64,000 nt of DNA, taken from Pectobacterium parmentieri (lineage in GTDB: Bacteria; Pseudomonadota; Gammaproteobacteria; Enterobacterales; Enterobacteriaceae). The position numbers were made by a program, and so were the translations under genes. Of the stretch, positions 10,372 to 22,001 are shown one piece after another. Position 1 is the stretch's first letter, and every line of letters begins with the position of its first letter. The notes beneath the pieces were generated by a model that was not told the DNA's origin, did not search any database, and saw only the letters and a list, made by a program, of their open reading frames with translations. The stretch covers positions 4,960,001 to 5,024,000 of the forward strand of contig NZ_CP015749.1 of NCBI RefSeq assembly GCF_001742145.1, read 5' to 3'.

Positions 10372-11688
10372 ATGGTGGACTATCAGGGTAAAAAAGTCGT
10401 CATTATCGGGTTGGGTCTGACCGGGCTCTCCTGTGTTGATTTCTTTCTCGCGCGTGGTGTTGTACCGCGTGTGGTGGATACCCGTATCAGTCCACCGGGC
10501 TTGGATAAGCTGCCGGAGCAGGTGGAACGGCATCTCGGTAGCCTCAATGAAGACTGGCTGATGAATGCGGATTTGATCGTCGCCAGCCCCGGCGTTGCAT
10601 TGGCGACGCCGATTCTGTGTGACGCTGCTAATGCTGGTATTGAGATTGTTGGCGATATCGAACTGTTCTGTCGTGAAGCACAGGCACCTATTGTGGCGAT
10701 TACCGGTTCGAACGGCAAAAGTACGGTGACGACGTTGGTCGGTGAAATGGCGCGCGCTGCAGGTTGGCAGGTGGGCGTCGGTGGCAACATTGGTCTCCCT
10801 GCGTTGCAGTTGCTGGAACAGCCCGCTCAGCTTTATGTCCTGGAGTTGTCGAGTTTCCAATTGGAAACGACGAGTAGCCTGCACGCCGCTGCGGCTACCA
10901 TTCTGAACGTAACGGAAGATCACACCAACCGTTACCCGTTTGGCCTACAGCAGTATCGTGCAGCGAAATTGCGGATTTATGAACATGCGGACCTGTGCGT
11001 TGTGAACGCAGACGATGCGTTGACCATGCCGATTCGCGGTGCAGATGTGCGCTGCCGCAGTTTTGGTGTTGATGTCGGTGATTATCATCTTAACCGTCAG
11101 CAGGGCGAAACCTGGCTGCGGGTGAACGGTGAACGAGTGCTCAACACCCGTGAAATCAAGCTTGTCGGGCAACATAATTACACGAACGCATTGGCGGCGC
11201 TGGCGCTGGCTGATGCTGTGAAGATCCCTCGGGCTTCTGCACTGACGGCATTGACGGCATTTACCGGGCTACCGCATCGCTTCCAGATGGCCTTTGAGCG
11301 CGATGGAGTGCGGTGGATCAATGATTCTAAAGCCACCAATGTGGGCAGCACCGAAGCGGCATTAAGCGGTTTGACCGTCGACGGCACGTTGCATCTGCTG
11401 TTAGGTGGTGATGGAAAATCTGCCGACTTCTCGCCGCTGGTGCCCTATTTTCAGGGGGAGCGTATTCGTTTGTATTGCTTTGGTCGTGATGCTGCACAAC
11501 TGGCTGCATTACGCCCGGAAATTGCCGAACAGACAGAAACAATGGAACAGGCGATGCGCGTCATCGCTGAACGCATTAAGCCGGGTGACATGGTGCTGCT
11601 GTCGCCAGCTTGCGCAAGCCTGGATCAGTTTCGTAGTTTTGAACAGCGAGGCGACGAATTTGCTCGCTTGGCGAAGGAATTAGGTTGA
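10372..11688 (+). CDS. murD: UDP-MurNAc-L-alanine:D-glutamate ligase MurD
   Basis: Cytoplasmic Mur ligase adding D-glutamate, 438 residues. The N-terminal Rossmann domain begins [13 protein letters not shown]. The ATP loop is GSNGKST near residue 113, and the conserved NDSKATN segment follows near residue 319. The stop codon shares a base with the ftsW start (TGATG), which fits coupled translation. Confidence 0.97.
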   Translation: MVDYQGKKVVIIGLGLTGLSCVDFFLARGVVPRVVDTRISPPGLDKLPEQVERHLGSLNEDWLMNADLIVASPGVALATPILCDAANAGIEIVGDIELFCREAQAPIVAITGSNGKSTVTTLVGEMARAAGWQVGVGGNIGLPALQLLEQPAQLYVLELSSFQLETTSSLHAAAATILNVTEDHTNRYPFGLQQYRAAKLRIYEHADLCVVNADDALTMPIRGADVRCRSFGVDVGDYHLNRQQGETWLRVNGERVLNTREIKLVGQHNYTNALAALALADAVKIPRASALTALTAFTGLPHRFQMAFERDGVRWINDSKATNVGSTEAALSGLTVDGTLHLLLGGDGKSADFSPLVPYFQGERIRLYCFGRDAAQLAALRPEIAEQTETMEQAMRVIAERIKPGDMVLLSPACASLDQFRSFEQRGDEFARLAKELG

Positions 11689-12890
11689 TGCGGTTCTTCG
11701 GGCTGGCGTTTATCGAACGCATCAAAAGCTGGGTCATGGGAACGCGCGAAAGCGATACGCTGAGCATCGTTCTGTACGATAGAACGCTCGTGTGGTTGAC
11801 GCTTGGGCTTGCCATTATTGGTTTTGTTATGGTGACGTCGGCTTCTATGCCTGTCGGGCAACGTCTTGCCAGCGACCCGTTTTTGTTCGCGAAGCGTGAT
11901 GCGATTTATCTGGGTTTAGCGTTTGGCTTGTCGTTAATTACGCTGCGCATCCCGATGGAAATATGGCAACGCTATAGCCCGGTGCTGTTATTGCTCGCGA
12001 TGGTCATGCTGCTGGTTGTACTCGCTGTGGGAAGTTCGGTTAACGGTGCGTCTCGCTGGATTTCTCTGGGGCCGTTGCGTATCCAGCCTGCGGAATTATC
12101 CAAGCTGGCGCTGTTTTGCTACCTGTCCAGCTACATGGTGCGCAAGGTTGAAGAAGTACGAAATAACTTCTGGGGCTTTTGCAAACCGATGGGTGTGATG
12201 GTGGTGTTGGCGGTGCTGCTACTGGCTCAGCCTGACCTCGGTACGGTGGTTGTACTGTTTATTACGACGCTGGCGATGCTGTTTCTGGCAGGAGCCAAGA
12301 TGTGGCAGTTTCTGGCGATCATTGGTTCCGGTGGATTTGCCGTTGGGCTGCTGATTGTCGCTGAACCTTACCGTATGCGGCGTGTGACGTCTTTCTGGAA
12401 TCCGTGGGATGATCCGTTCGGCGATGGCTACCAGTTAACACAATCCCTGATGGCGTTTGGGCGCGGTGAGTTCTGGGGGCAAGGCTTGGGGAATTCAGTA
12501 CAGAAACTGGAATATTTGCCGGAGGCACATACCGATTTCATTTTCTCTATTTTAGGTGAGGAACTGGGGTATATCGGTGTGGTTTTGGCGTTGTTAATGA
12601 TATTCTTCGTCGCTTTTCGCGCGATGTCTATCGGAAAGCGGGCGCTAGAGATCGATCAGCGTTTTTCAGGCTTTCTGGCGTGTTCGATCGGTGTCTGGTT
12701 TAGCTTTCAAACGCTGGTGAACGTAGGCGCAGCGGCGGGGATGCTGCCGACGAAAGGGTTAACGCTACCGCTAATCAGTTATGGTGGTTCCAGTTTGCTT
12801 ATTATGTCGACGGCGATTGTTTTGTTGTTACGCATTGATTTTGAAACGCGCCTGACAAAAGCGCAGGCGTTTACGAGAGGTGCCCGATGA
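11688..12890 (+). CDS. ftsW: Septal peptidoglycan glycosyltransferase FtsW
   Basis: SEDS-family polytopic membrane protein that polymerises lipid II at the septum together with FtsI. About ten membrane segments and the family signatures [28 protein letters not shown] and [10 protein letters not shown] are visible. The frame also allows a TTG one codon earlier at 11685; I use the ATG at 11688 because it forms the TGATG junction with murD. The N-terminus is somewhat shorter than in E. coli (400 against 414 residues). It overlaps murG by 4 bases. Confidence 0.95.
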   Translation: MRFFGLAFIERIKSWVMGTRESDTLSIVLYDRTLVWLTLGLAIIGFVMVTSASMPVGQRLASDPFLFAKRDAIYLGLAFGLSLITLRIPMEIWQRYSPVLLLLAMVMLLVVLAVGSSVNGASRWISLGPLRIQPAELSKLALFCYLSSYMVRKVEEVRNNFWGFCKPMGVMVVLAVLLLAQPDLGTVVVLFITTLAMLFLAGAKMWQFLAIIGSGGFAVGLLIVAEPYRMRRVTSFWNPWDDPFGDGYQLTQSLMAFGRGEFWGQGLGNSVQKLEYLPEAHTDFIFSILGEELGYIGVVLALLMIFFVAFRAMSIGKRALEIDQRFSGFLACSIGVWFSFQTLVNVGAAAGMLPTKGLTLPLISYGGSSLLIMSTAIVLLLRIDFETRLTKAQAFTRGAR

Positions 12891-13978
12891 GTGGCGAAGG
12901 CAAGCGTTTGATGGTGATGGCTGGTGGCACGGGTGGACATGTCTTCCCTGGGCTGGCGGTTGCGCATCATCTGATGGCGCAGGGCTGGCAGGTTCGCTGG
13001 TTAGGTACTGCGGATCGTATGGAAGCCGATTTGGTGCCTAAACATGGTATCGATATTGATTTTATCCGCATTTCTGGCTTGCGTGGCAAAGGTATTCGGG
13101 CGCAGTTAAGCGCGCCGATTCGTATTTTTCAGGCAGTACGTCAGGCGCGGGCGATTATGCGCCGTTACCAGCCCGATGTGGTGCTGGGTATGGGCGGTTA
13201 CGTTTCTGGCCCCGGTGGTCTGGCCGCCTGGCTGTGCGGCATTCCGGTCGTACTGCATGAGCAAAACGGTATTGCAGGGCTGACCAACCGCTGGTTATCC
13301 CATATCGCTAAAAAGGTATTGCAGGCGTTTCCCGGCGCATTTCCCAAGGCGGATGTCGTGGGTAATCCGGTAAGAACCGATGTGTTGGCATTACCAGCAC
13401 CGGAAACACGATTAGCCGATCGCTCAGGCCCAGTGAGGGTGCTGGTTGTTGGTGGTAGTCAGGGTGCAAGGGTGCTGAACCAAACGCTTCCCGCTGTGGC
13501 AGAGCAGTTAGGTGAGCGTATTACGATTTGGCATCAGGTCGGTAAAGGTGCGTTATCAACCGTTCAGCAGGCTTATCAGGATGTTGGGCAGACGCAGCAC
13601 AAGATTACCGAGTTTATTGATGACATGGCAGCAGCCTACGCGTGGGCAGACATCGTGGTATGCCGCTCTGGTGCTTTGACCGTCAGTGAAATTGCAGCGG
13701 CAGGGCTACCGGCTCTGTTTGTGCCGTTTCAGCATAAAGATCGGCAGCAGTACTGGAATGCACTGCCGTTGGAAAAGGCGGGGGCAGCAAAAATTATTGA
13801 GCAGCCACAGTTTAGCGTGGCGGCAGTCAGTGAGGTGTTGTCCGGTTGGGATCGCACAACTTTGCTGGCGATGGCGCAGAAAGCCCGCGCAGTGGCGATT
13901 CCAGATGCAACCGAACGGGTTGCCGCGGAAGTCAGTGCAGCGGCAGGCAGTCGGGCCACAAATGTGGCTCATGGTTAA
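12887..13978 (+). CDS. murG: UDP-GlcNAc:lipid I N-acetylglucosaminyltransferase MurG
   Basis: Peripheral GT-B glycosyltransferase that converts lipid I to lipid II at the inner face of the inner membrane. It shows the glycine-rich loop [12 protein letters not shown] near residue 13, the second [11 protein letters not shown] loop and the donor-site segment [19 protein letters not shown]. The 363-residue length is close to the E. coli protein. The 62 bp gap to murC is the largest between the mur genes of this cluster. Confidence 0.97.
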   Translation: MSGEGKRLMVMAGGTGGHVFPGLAVAHHLMAQGWQVRWLGTADRMEADLVPKHGIDIDFIRISGLRGKGIRAQLSAPIRIFQAVRQARAIMRRYQPDVVLGMGGYVSGPGGLAAWLCGIPVVLHEQNGIAGLTNRWLSHIAKKVLQAFPGAFPKADVVGNPVRTDVLALPAPETRLADRSGPVRVLVVGGSQGARVLNQTLPAVAEQLGERITIWHQVGKGALSTVQQAYQDVGQTQHKITEFIDDMAAAYAWADIVVCRSGALTVSEIAAAGLPALFVPFQHKDRQQYWNALPLEKAGAAKIIEQPQFSVAAVSEVLSGWDRTTLLAMAQKARAVAIPDATERVAAEVSAAAGSRATNVAHG

Positions 13979-14040
13979 TTAATACAACGTTGTCGGGTAG
14001 AAGACTGCCCGGCGACGCTACAAGGTAGCGATAGAATAAA

Positions 14041-15501
14041 GTGAATACTCAACAACTGGCGAAACTACGTTCAATCGTGCCCGAGATGCATCGCGTCCGG
14101 CACATACACTTTGTCGGCATCGGCGGTGCTGGCATGGGTGGTATCGCCGAAGTGTTGGCCAACGAAGGTTATGAAATTAGCGGTTCCGATCTGGCACCGA
14201 ATGCGGTGACGCAACAGTTAACCGAGCTTGGCGCGCGGATTTATTTCCACCACCGTGCAGAGAACGTTCTGAACGCCAGCGTGGTGGTGGTATCAAGCGC
14301 GATTACGGCGGATAACCCAGAGATTGTCGCTGCGCATGATGCTCGGATTCCGGTGATCCGTCGTGCCGAAATGTTGGCGGAACTGATGCGTTTTCGTCAT
14401 GGCATTGCGATCGCGGGTACGCATGGCAAGACGACGACAACGGCGATGGTCACCAGTATTTATGCGGAAGCGGGATTGGATCCAACGTTTGTGAACGGCG
14501 GTTTGGTGAAGGCGGCGGGAACGCATGCGCGTTTGGGCTCAAGCCGCTACCTGATTGCCGAGGCGGACGAAAGCGATGCGTCCTTCCTGCATTTGCAGCC
14601 AATGGTGGCGATTGTAACCAACATTGAAGCCGACCACATGGACACCTATCAGGGCGATTTTGAGAACCTGAAGCAGACGTTCATTAATTTCCTGCACAAC
14701 CTGCCGTTTTATGGTCAGGCTGTGATGTGTGTGGATGATGAGGTAATCCGTGAACTACTACCACGTGTTGGCCGCCACATCATCACCTATGGTTTCAGCG
14801 ATGATGCGGATGTGCGAATTGCTGGATATCGTCAGACTGGCGCACAAGGGCACTTTACGCTGGAGCGGAAAGATAAACCGTTGCTGAACGTTACGCTGAA
14901 TGCGCCGGGGCGTCACAATGCGCTGAATGCAGCGGCGGCGGTTGCGGTGGCGACTGATGAAGGCATTAACGACGAGTCGATTCTGCGCGCGCTAGAACGT
15001 TTTCAAGGCACCGGGCGTCGCTTTGATTTTCTCGGCGAGTATCCGCTCGAATTAGTAAATGGACACAGTGGTACGGCGATGTTGGTGGATGATTACGGCC
15101 ATCATCCGACGGAGGTTGATGCGACGATTAAAGCCGCACGTGCTGGCTGGCCAGATAAGCGGTTAGTTATGATTTTTCAGCCACATCGCTATACGCGAAC
15201 CCGTGATTTGTATGACGACTTCGCGCATGTGCTATCGCAGGTTGACGTGTTGTTGATGCTGGATGTGTATTCCGCTGGAGAATCGCCGATCCCGGGAGCA
15301 GACAGCCGTTCACTGTGCCGTACCATTCGCGGAAGAGGTAAGATTGATCCGATTCTGGTGACGGATGTGGATACTTTACCGGAACTGTTGTCACAGGCGC
15401 TGCGAGGCGAAGACCTGATCTTGGTTCAGGGAGCCGGCAACATCGGTAAACTGGCACGTAAACTGGCTGATTCCAGATTACAGCCGCAGATAAGTGAATG
15501 A
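14041..15501 (+). CDS. murC: UDP-MurNAc:L-alanine ligase MurC
   Basis: First ligase of the stem peptide pathway, adding L-alanine. The N-terminal dinucleotide-fold segment [15 protein letters not shown] and the ATP loop [11 protein letters not shown] near residue 125 are present, as is DDYGHHPTE. The start is a GTG giving [16 protein letters not shown], identical at the N-terminus to E. coli MurC. No strong ribosome site is seen directly upstream. The gene is followed within 9 bases by ddlB. Confidence 0.97.
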   Translation: MNTQQLAKLRSIVPEMHRVRHIHFVGIGGAGMGGIAEVLANEGYEISGSDLAPNAVTQQLTELGARIYFHHRAENVLNASVVVVSSAITADNPEIVAAHDARIPVIRRAEMLAELMRFRHGIAIAGTHGKTTTTAMVTSIYAEAGLDPTFVNGGLVKAAGTHARLGSSRYLIAEADESDASFLHLQPMVAIVTNIEADHMDTYQGDFENLKQTFINFLHNLPFYGQAVMCVDDEVIRELLPRVGRHIITYGFSDDADVRIAGYRQTGAQGHFTLERKDKPLLNVTLNAPGRHNALNAAAAVAVATDEGINDESILRALERFQGTGRRFDFLGEYPLELVNGHSGTAMLVDDYGHHPTEVDATIKAARAGWPDKRLVMIFQPHRYTRTRDLYDDFAHVLSQVDVLLMLDVYSAGESPIPGADSRSLCRTIRGRGKIDPILVTDVDTLPELLSQALRGEDLILVQGAGNIGKLARKLADSRLQPQISE

Positions 15502-15509
15502 GGAACATC

Positions 15510-16430
15510 ATGACTGAGAAAGTTGCTGTATTGCTTGGTGGAACCTCTGCTGAACGTGAAGTGTCGTTACTTTCCGGTCAGGCGGTTTTGGCTGGACTGA
15601 AAGAAGCGGGCATCAATGCACATGCGGTCGATACCCGTGACTTCCCCGTGACGAAATTGAAGGAAGACGGTTTTACCCGCGTATTCATCGCCTTACATGG
15701 TCGTGGTGGTGAAGATGGCACATTGCAGGGCGTGCTGGAATTTCTGGAATTACCCTATACCGGCAGCGGCGTGATGGCATCCGCACTGACGATGGATAAG
15801 CTCCGTACCAAGCAGGTGTGGCAAGCGGTCGGATTACCAGTATCGCCTTACGTGGCACTGGATCGTCGCCACTATTCGGAGACGGCGGCAAATGAATTGC
15901 TGGCGAAATTCACGCATCTCGGATTGCCACTGATTGTCAAACCAAGCCGTGAAGGTTCCAGCGTCGGCATGAGCAAAGTGAATGCGCTTAGTGAGTTGCC
16001 TGCGGCACTGGAAGAAGCATTCCGTCATGATGACGATGTTCTGGTCGAGAAATGGCTGAGTGGCCCAGAGTATACCGTTGCTATTCTGGGGGATGAGGTA
16101 TTGCCGTCTATTCGCATCCAGCCTGCGGGGACGTTTTACGACTATGAAGCGAAGTATTTGTCGGACGATACCCAGTATTTCTGTCCAAGTGGCCTGCCGG
16201 ACGATCAAGAGCAGGCGTTAGCGGTACTGGCGATGGCGGCTTACCGTGCGGTGGACTGTAGCGGATGGGGACGCGTCGATTTTATGTTAGATAGCGACGG
16301 TGCTTTCTACCTGCTTGAAGTGAATACGTCTCCAGGGATGACGAGTCACAGCCTGGTTCCTATGGCGGCGCGTCAACGTGGTCTGACTTTTTCACAATTG
16401 GTCGTGAAAATTCTGGAGCTTGCTGGCTGA
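15510..16430 (+). CDS. ddlB: D-alanine:D-alanine ligase B
   Basis: ATP-grasp enzyme making the D-Ala-D-Ala dipeptide used by MurF. The segments [26 protein letters not shown] and [15 protein letters not shown] are the family hallmarks. The frame also contains an ATG at 15498 overlapping the murC stop, but GAGGA at 15500-15504 is well placed for the ATG at 15510, which gives the E. coli-like start [11 protein letters not shown] and 306 residues. Confidence 0.95.
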   Translation: MTEKVAVLLGGTSAEREVSLLSGQAVLAGLKEAGINAHAVDTRDFPVTKLKEDGFTRVFIALHGRGGEDGTLQGVLEFLELPYTGSGVMASALTMDKLRTKQVWQAVGLPVSPYVALDRRHYSETAANELLAKFTHLGLPLIVKPSREGSSVGMSKVNALSELPAALEEAFRHDDDVLVEKWLSGPEYTVAILGDEVLPSIRIQPAGTFYDYEAKYLSDDTQYFCPSGLPDDQEQALAVLAMAAYRAVDCSGWGRVDFMLDSDGAFYLLEVNTSPGMTSHSLVPMAARQRGLTFSQLVVKILELAG

Positions 16431-16431
16431 T

Positions 16432-17256
16432 ATGTCGCAGGCAGCGCTGAATACACGCGGACGAGAGCCTGAACCGAAAGGAACACGTCGCAGTAATGGA
16501 GGCCAATTGGCAGGAATCATTTTCCTGCTGATGGTGATAGGGACGATCGTCTGGGGAAGTTGGATTGTGGTGGGGTGGATGAAAGACGCCAGCCGCCTGC
16601 CGCTCTCTCGTATGGCAGTGACAGGGGAAAGGCAGTACACCACCAATGACGATATTCGTCAGGCGATTTTGTCGTTGGGGTCGCCGGGAACGTTCATGAC
16701 ACAGGATGTGAACGTGATCCAGCAGCAGATCGAACGTCTATCATGGATAAAACAGGCCAGCGTGCGTAAGCAGTGGCCGGACGAATTAAAGATTCATCTG
16801 GTTGAATATGTGCCGGTAGCGCGTTGGAATGATCAGCTACTGGTTGATGCGGAAGGAAATTCGTTCACTGTCCCCGCCGAACGCGTTGGTAACCGTAAGA
16901 TGCCGTTGCTGTATGGCCCAGAAGGCAGTGAAACAGAAGTATTGGAAGGCTATCGCATCATGAGTCAGACGCTAGCCGCCGGAAAGTTTACGTTAAAAAC
17001 GGTAGCGATGAGTGCGCGGCATTCGTGGCAACTGGGATTAGACGATGATACTCGCCTCGAATTGGGGCGGGACGATAGGGCTAAACGTCTGCAACGCTTT
17101 ATCGAGCTGTATCCGCTGTTGCAGCGGCAGGCTCAGAGCGAGAACAAACGTATTAGCCATGTAGATTTGCGATACGACAGCGGGGCCGCGATAGGTTGGG
17201 CTCCTGCCTTGCTTGATCAACAACATGTTGATCGGCAACGAGTTGGTCAGCAATAA
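16432..17256 (+). CDS. ftsQ: Cell division protein FtsQ with shortened C-terminal tail
   Basis: Bitopic divisome protein: cytoplasmic N-terminus, membrane segment (about residues 24-46), POTRA domain (about 55-125) and a beta domain that binds FtsB and FtsL. The ATG at 16432 gives [12 protein letters not shown] as in E. coli. The conserved SGAAIGWAP segment near the end is intact, so the FtsB-binding part should work. The frame stops at TAA 17254-17256, but the same frame continues downstream with 18 glutamine-rich codons to a TGA that overlaps the ftsA start, which looks like the ancestral end. The tail is built of 15 bp repeats (see the repeat entry). Confidence 0.93.
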   Translation: MSQAALNTRGREPEPKGTRRSNGGQLAGIIFLLMVIGTIVWGSWIVVGWMKDASRLPLSRMAVTGERQYTTNDDIRQAILSLGSPGTFMTQDVNVIQQQIERLSWIKQASVRKQWPDELKIHLVEYVPVARWNDQLLVDAEGNSFTVPAERVGNRKMPLLYGPEGSETEVLEGYRIMSQTLAAGKFTLKTVAMSARHSWQLGLDDDTRLELGRDDRAKRLQRFIELYPLLQRQAQSENKRISHVDLRYDSGAAIGWAPALLDQQHVDRQRVGQQ

Positions 17257-17271
17257 GACATTGATCAGCAA
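17212..17271 (+). repeat. Imperfect 15 bp tandem repeats in the ftsQ tail
   Basis: Successive units end in GATCARCAA-like sequence: 17212-17223, 17224-17238 (CATGTTGATCGGCAA), 17239-17253 (CGAGTTGGTCAGCAA) and an 18 bp variant at 17254-17271 that begins with the TAA stop of ftsQ. Each unit encodes about five residues of the pattern xVDQQ. Such repeats can change length by slippage. Confidence 0.75.
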
Positions 17272-17309
17272 CAGAACAGTAACCAGAAACAGGCACAGGC
17301 TAAACAACA

Positions 17310-18566
17310 ATGATCAAGTCGACAGACAGAAAACTGGTAGTTGGGCTGGAAATCGGTACAGCAAAAGTGGCTGCGCTGGTAGGGGAAGTCCTGCCCGATG
17401 GCATGGTCAATATTATTGGCGTAGGCAGTTGCCCGTCACGCGGAATGGATAAAGGCGGCGTAAACGATCTGGAATCGGTCGTTAAGTGTGTTCAACGCGC
17501 GATTGATCAAGCGGAGTTAATGGCAGACTGTCAGATTTCTTCTGTGTATCTGGCGCTATCGGGAAAACACATCAGTTGCCAGAATGAAATAGGAATGGTG
17601 CCTATTTCAGAAGAAGAGGTGACGCAGGAAGACGTAGAAAGCGTGGTGCACACCGCTAAATCTGTGCGCGTGCGCGATGAACACCGCGTTCTCCATGTGA
17701 TTCCGCAAGAATATGCGATCGATTATCAGGAAGGGATTAAAAACCCAGTTGGCTTATCCGGCGTGCGTATGCAGGCGAAAGTCCACCTGATAACCTGCCA
17801 TAACGATATGGCGAAGAATATTGTTAAAGCCGTTGAACGCTGTGGTTTAAAGGTCGACCAACTGATTTTTGCGGGGCTGGCTTCCAGTTATGCGGTTCTG
17901 ACAGAAGACGAGCGTGAACTGGGCGTGTGCGTCGTTGATATCGGTGGTGGCACAATGGATATCGCGGTCTATACCGGCGGTGCATTGCGGCACACGAAAG
18001 TGATTCCTTATGCAGGCAATGTGGTGACGAGCGATATTGCCTACGCGTTTGGCACGCCGCCGACGGATGCTGAAGCGATTAAGGTACGTCATGGTTGTGC
18101 ATTAGGCGCGATCGTCGGCAAAGATGAGAATGTGGAGGTTCCGAGTGTTGGAGGACGTCCACCCCGCAGTCTGCAAAGACAGACACTGGCGGAAGTGATT
18201 GAACCACGTTACACCGAGCTATTGAACTTGGTGAACGATGAACTTTTACAGTTGCAGGAGCAGTTGCGTCAACAGGGCGTGAAACACCATCTGGCGGCAG
18301 GGATTGTGCTGACGGGTGGTGCTGCGCAAATAGACGGTCTGGCGGCTTGTGCGCAGCGTGTGTTCCATACACAGGTGCGTATTGGACAACCAATGAATAT
18401 AACAGGGCTGACGGATTACGCCCAAGAGCCTTATTACTCAACGGCGGTTGGGTTACTGCATTACGGAAAAGAATCTCACCTGGGTGGTGAGCATGAAGTC
18501 GAAAAACGTGCCTCAGTGAGCAACTGGTTCAAGAGAATCAATAGCTGGTTGAGGAAAGAATTTTAA
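17310..18566 (+). CDS. ftsA: Cell division protein FtsA
   Basis: Actin-like ATPase that tethers FtsZ to the inner membrane and recruits later division proteins. The N-terminal phosphate loop LVVGLEIGTAKVAALVGE, the second phosphate motif VVDIGGGTMDIAVY and the adenosine motif VLTGGAAQIDGL are visible. The C-terminal amphipathic helix (NWFKRINSWLRKEF) is the membrane anchor. The 418-residue length is normal. Its ATG overlaps the TGA that would end the unshortened ftsQ frame. Confidence 0.97.
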   Translation: MIKSTDRKLVVGLEIGTAKVAALVGEVLPDGMVNIIGVGSCPSRGMDKGGVNDLESVVKCVQRAIDQAELMADCQISSVYLALSGKHISCQNEIGMVPISEEEVTQEDVESVVHTAKSVRVRDEHRVLHVIPQEYAIDYQEGIKNPVGLSGVRMQAKVHLITCHNDMAKNIVKAVERCGLKVDQLIFAGLASSYAVLTEDERELGVCVVDIGGGTMDIAVYTGGALRHTKVIPYAGNVVTSDIAYAFGTPPTDAEAIKVRHGCALGAIVGKDENVEVPSVGGRPPRSLQRQTLAEVIEPRYTELLNLVNDELLQLQEQLRQQGVKHHLAAGIVLTGGAAQIDGLAACAQRVFHTQVRIGQPMNITGLTDYAQEPYYSTAVGLLHYGKESHLGGEHEVEKRASVSNWFKRINSWLRKEF

Positions 18567-18634
18567 TTTTATCAAAGAGATCACCTGGCACAGTTTTATG
18601 ATCTCGCAGTTACAGGCACAAACGGAGAGAAATT

Positions 18635-19786
18635 ATGTTTGAACCAATGGAATTAACCAACGACGCGGTGATTAAAGTCATCGGCGTCGGTGGCGGCGGT
18701 GGTAATGCCGTCGAACACATGGTGCGCGAGCGCATCGAAGGCGTAGAGTTTTTTGCGGTCAACACGGATGCGCAGGCATTACGTAAAACAGCGGTTGGCC
18801 AGACGATTCAGATCGGTAGCGGTATCACAAAAGGTCTGGGTGCAGGCGCTAACCCGGAAGTTGGCCGTAATTCGGCTGAAGAAGATCGTGAAGCATTGCG
18901 TTCAGCGCTGGAAGGTGCGGACATGGTGTTTATCGCCGCAGGTATGGGCGGTGGTACAGGGACCGGCGCTGCACCGGTTGTGGCTGAAGTAGCCAAAGAC
19001 CTGGGCATTCTGACCGTCGCTGTGGTGACCAAGCCTTTCAATTTTGAAGGCAAAAAGCGTATGGCGTTTGCGGAGCAGGGTATCGCCGAGCTGTCTAAGC
19101 ACGTCGACTCGCTGATCACCATTCCAAACGACAAACTGTTGAAAGTGCTCGGGCGTGGTATTTCCCTGCTGGATGCATTTGGTGCAGCAAATGACGTACT
19201 GAAAGGCGCGGTGCAGGGCATTGCTGAGCTGATCACACGTCCGGGTCTGATGAACGTCGACTTTGCAGACGTGCGTACCGTGATGTCCGAAATGGGTTAT
19301 GCCATGATGGGCTCCGGCGTTGCACGCGGTGAAGACCGTGCAGAAGAAGCGGCTGAAATGGCGATCTCCAGCCCACTGTTGGAAGATATCGATCTTTCTG
19401 GTGCGCGTGGCGTGTTGGTTAACATCACGGCGGGCTTTGACCTGCGTCTGGATGAGTTCGAGACGGTAGGTAACACTATCCGTGCATTTGCATCTGACAA
19501 TGCGACTGTGGTGATTGGTACGTCGCTTGACCCAGAAATGAATGATGAACTGCGTGTGACGGTTGTTGCAACGGGTATCGGCATGGACAAACGTCCTGAG
19601 ATTACTCTGGTGACGAACAAGCAGGCCAGCCAGCCTGTGATGGATCATCGTTATCAGCAACACGGTATGACGCCGCTGGCGCAGGAAAAACCGGCTGCCA
19701 AAGTGGTTAACGACCAGAATCCGCAGACGAATAAAGAGCCAGACTATCTGGATATTCCAGCGTTTCTACGTAAGCAGGCAGACTAA
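18635..19786 (+). CDS. ftsZ: Cell division protein FtsZ
   Basis: Tubulin-like GTPase that forms the Z ring at mid-cell. The tubulin signature [11 protein letters not shown] lies near residue 106, and the synergy loop [11 protein letters not shown] near residue 207. The C-terminal peptide [14 protein letters not shown], which binds FtsA, ZipA and other partners, is intact. A ribosome site (GGAGAG) precedes the ATG. The 68 bp gap after ftsA has a 7 bp inverted repeat (GAGATCA/TGATCTC), which could be part of a local promoter or processing site. Confidence 0.98.
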   Translation: MFEPMELTNDAVIKVIGVGGGGGNAVEHMVRERIEGVEFFAVNTDAQALRKTAVGQTIQIGSGITKGLGAGANPEVGRNSAEEDREALRSALEGADMVFIAAGMGGGTGTGAAPVVAEVAKDLGILTVAVVTKPFNFEGKKRMAFAEQGIAELSKHVDSLITIPNDKLLKVLGRGISLLDAFGAANDVLKGAVQGIAELITRPGLMNVDFADVRTVMSEMGYAMMGSGVARGEDRAEEAAEMAISSPLLEDIDLSGARGVLVNITAGFDLRLDEFETVGNTIRAFASDNATVVIGTSLDPEMNDELRVTVVATGIGMDKRPEITLVTNKQASQPVMDHRYQQHGMTPLAQEKPAAKVVNDQNPQTNKEPDYLDIPAFLRKQAD

Positions 19787-19836
19787 TTTGCTGCCAGATA
19801 ACGTTGGAATCTCCGCTCTTTGTGCTAAACTGTGCC

Positions 19837-20808
<972 letters not shown>

Positions 20809-20820
20809 CGCCTGAAGTTG

Positions 20821-21348
20821 TCACTTCTTATTACGACTGGTTTTACTGGTACCCTCTCCGGCCAGTGATGCCAGTCGTTCTAATATCTTTCTAAGTTTTT
20901 CCGGGCTGTTGCCTGCTAACGTCCTCAATGTCTCCGCGCTTTGCTCACTCAACTGACGCAACGGTTTGTCGTCGGCACTCCCCGTGACTGAAATGTCACT
21001 ATTTTTCACGGTTTCATGCCCTTTTGCGGCAAGCGTTGGATTAATCCTGATGTCGATTGAAGCCAATGATGGTAGTATTTGTGCGCGTAATGCAGAGAGC
21101 AGCGCAGGTTGTTCGTAACGTAACCGCATCAGCCAACTGGCGTTGGCGGTTTCCAGTATTAGTAAGCCTTGTCGGTAATTAGCGACGCGGCACCATGGGT
21201 GCAACGGTGCTGGCAGCAATCCGCGGACGGCACGGTTGAGTTTTAATAAGGCGATAGCGCGCTGTTGCACATCTTGTAGCGGGCCTTTACCCGACATAGA
21301 TGCGCTATCAAACAGAAATTCCAGTGATTGTGGGCGGCTATCACGCAT
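20821..21348 (-). CDS. DUF721/DciA-like protein
   Basis: A 175-residue protein whose N-terminal half has the DUF721 pattern: helix, LPAPLHPWCRVANY, a strand GLLILETANASWLMRLRY and LLSALRAQILPSLASIDIRINP. The family includes DciA, the replicative helicase operator of bacteria that lack DnaC. The C-terminus has a predicted helix (about residues 125-160) and a basic end SKTSRNKK. The frame is open to 21504, but the ATG at 21348 has GGAG upstream and avoids full overlap with secM. It lies head to head with secM with 26 bp between start codons. The function in an organism of the DnaC lineage is unknown. Confidence 0.8.
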   Translation of the reverse strand: MRDSRPQSLEFLFDSASMSGKGPLQDVQQRAIALLKLNRAVRGLLPAPLHPWCRVANYRQGLLILETANASWLMRLRYEQPALLSALRAQILPSLASIDIRINPTLAAKGHETVKNSDISVTGSADDKPLRQLSEQSAETLRTLAGNSPEKLRKILERLASLAGEGTSKTSRNKK

Positions 21349-21374
21349 AGACCAGGCTCCGGTGGATGTTACTC

Positions 21375-21890
21375 GTGATTGGTATTCTAAATCGTTGGCG
21401 ACAATTTGGCAGACGTTATTTCTGGCCGCATCTCTTATTAGGGATGGTCGCGGCGAGTCTCGGTCTGCCGACAAGCCTGAACGACTCACAGGATATTGCC
21501 TCACTCCCTAATTCAAGTTCCAGTGTTAGTCGCCAAAATAACGTATCGCTGAGCCTTACCGATTTGGTGGCGTTGAAGGAAGCGCATCGACGCTCGTCCT
21601 ACAGCGTTGATTACTGGCATCAGCATGCGATACGTACTGTCATCCGTCACCTTTCTTTTGCATTGACGACGCCACAGACGGTTAATGCCCAACAGGCTGA
21701 CGAACTGGAACCGCATTCTCTGGTTTTGCTGGATACGCTAAATGCGTTGCTGACGCAGGATTCCCAGTATCCCTTCGTGATCTCCCCCCATGCTGGGCGA
21801 GTCACTTTTTATCCTCAGGCACATCATCAAATCGGTATTTGGCTTGCCCAAATTCGTGGCATCCGTGCAGGACCCTCTCTTCTCAGTTGA
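21375..21890 (+). CDS. secM: SecM, secretion monitor and translational regulator of secA
   Basis: Short exported peptide whose stalling on the ribosome exposes the secA start. The N-terminal segment ILNRWRQFGRRYFWPH and the hydrophobic signal region LLLGMVAASLGLP match E. coli, as does YSVDYWHQHAIRTVIRHLSFA in the middle. The start is taken as the GTG at 21375 because GGTGGA sits 8 bases upstream and it aligns with the E. coli start; an ATG three codons earlier also exists. The arrest region reads IWLAQIRGIRAGP: Trp and GIRAGP are kept, but the essential Phe is replaced by His and Ile by Leu. Confidence 0.9.
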   Translation: MIGILNRWRQFGRRYFWPHLLLGMVAASLGLPTSLNDSQDIASLPNSSSSVSRQNNVSLSLTDLVALKEAHRRSSYSVDYWHQHAIRTVIRHLSFALTTPQTVNAQQADELEPHSLVLLDTLNALLTQDSQYPFVISPHAGRVTFYPQAHHQIGIWLAQIRGIRAGPSLLS

Positions 21891-21962
21891 ACGTGTAATT
21901 GATAATTAGCTGAAGAAATTTCTTCCGTTTTCTCTGAGTTTCTCAGGTTTTCGATGTTGTGT

Positions 21963-21985
21963 TGCCACTGGATACGTGGCACTTG
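21963..21985 (+). promoter_or_regulatory. Hairpin in the secM-secA intergenic region
   Basis: TGCCAC and GTGGCA form an inverted repeat about 20 bases upstream of the secA start. In E. coli a hairpin in this position masks the secA ribosome site until SecM stalls. This one is short and I have not folded the full leader, so the exact masking structure is uncertain. Confidence 0.45.
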
Positions 21986-22001
21986 TGAGATTAAAATTAT
22001 T

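Noticed and set aside
13979-14040. Possible terminator between murG and murC
   Set aside because: The bases around GTCGGGTAG and CCCGGCGAC can pair only imperfectly and have no T tract; murC is expected to be cotranscribed.
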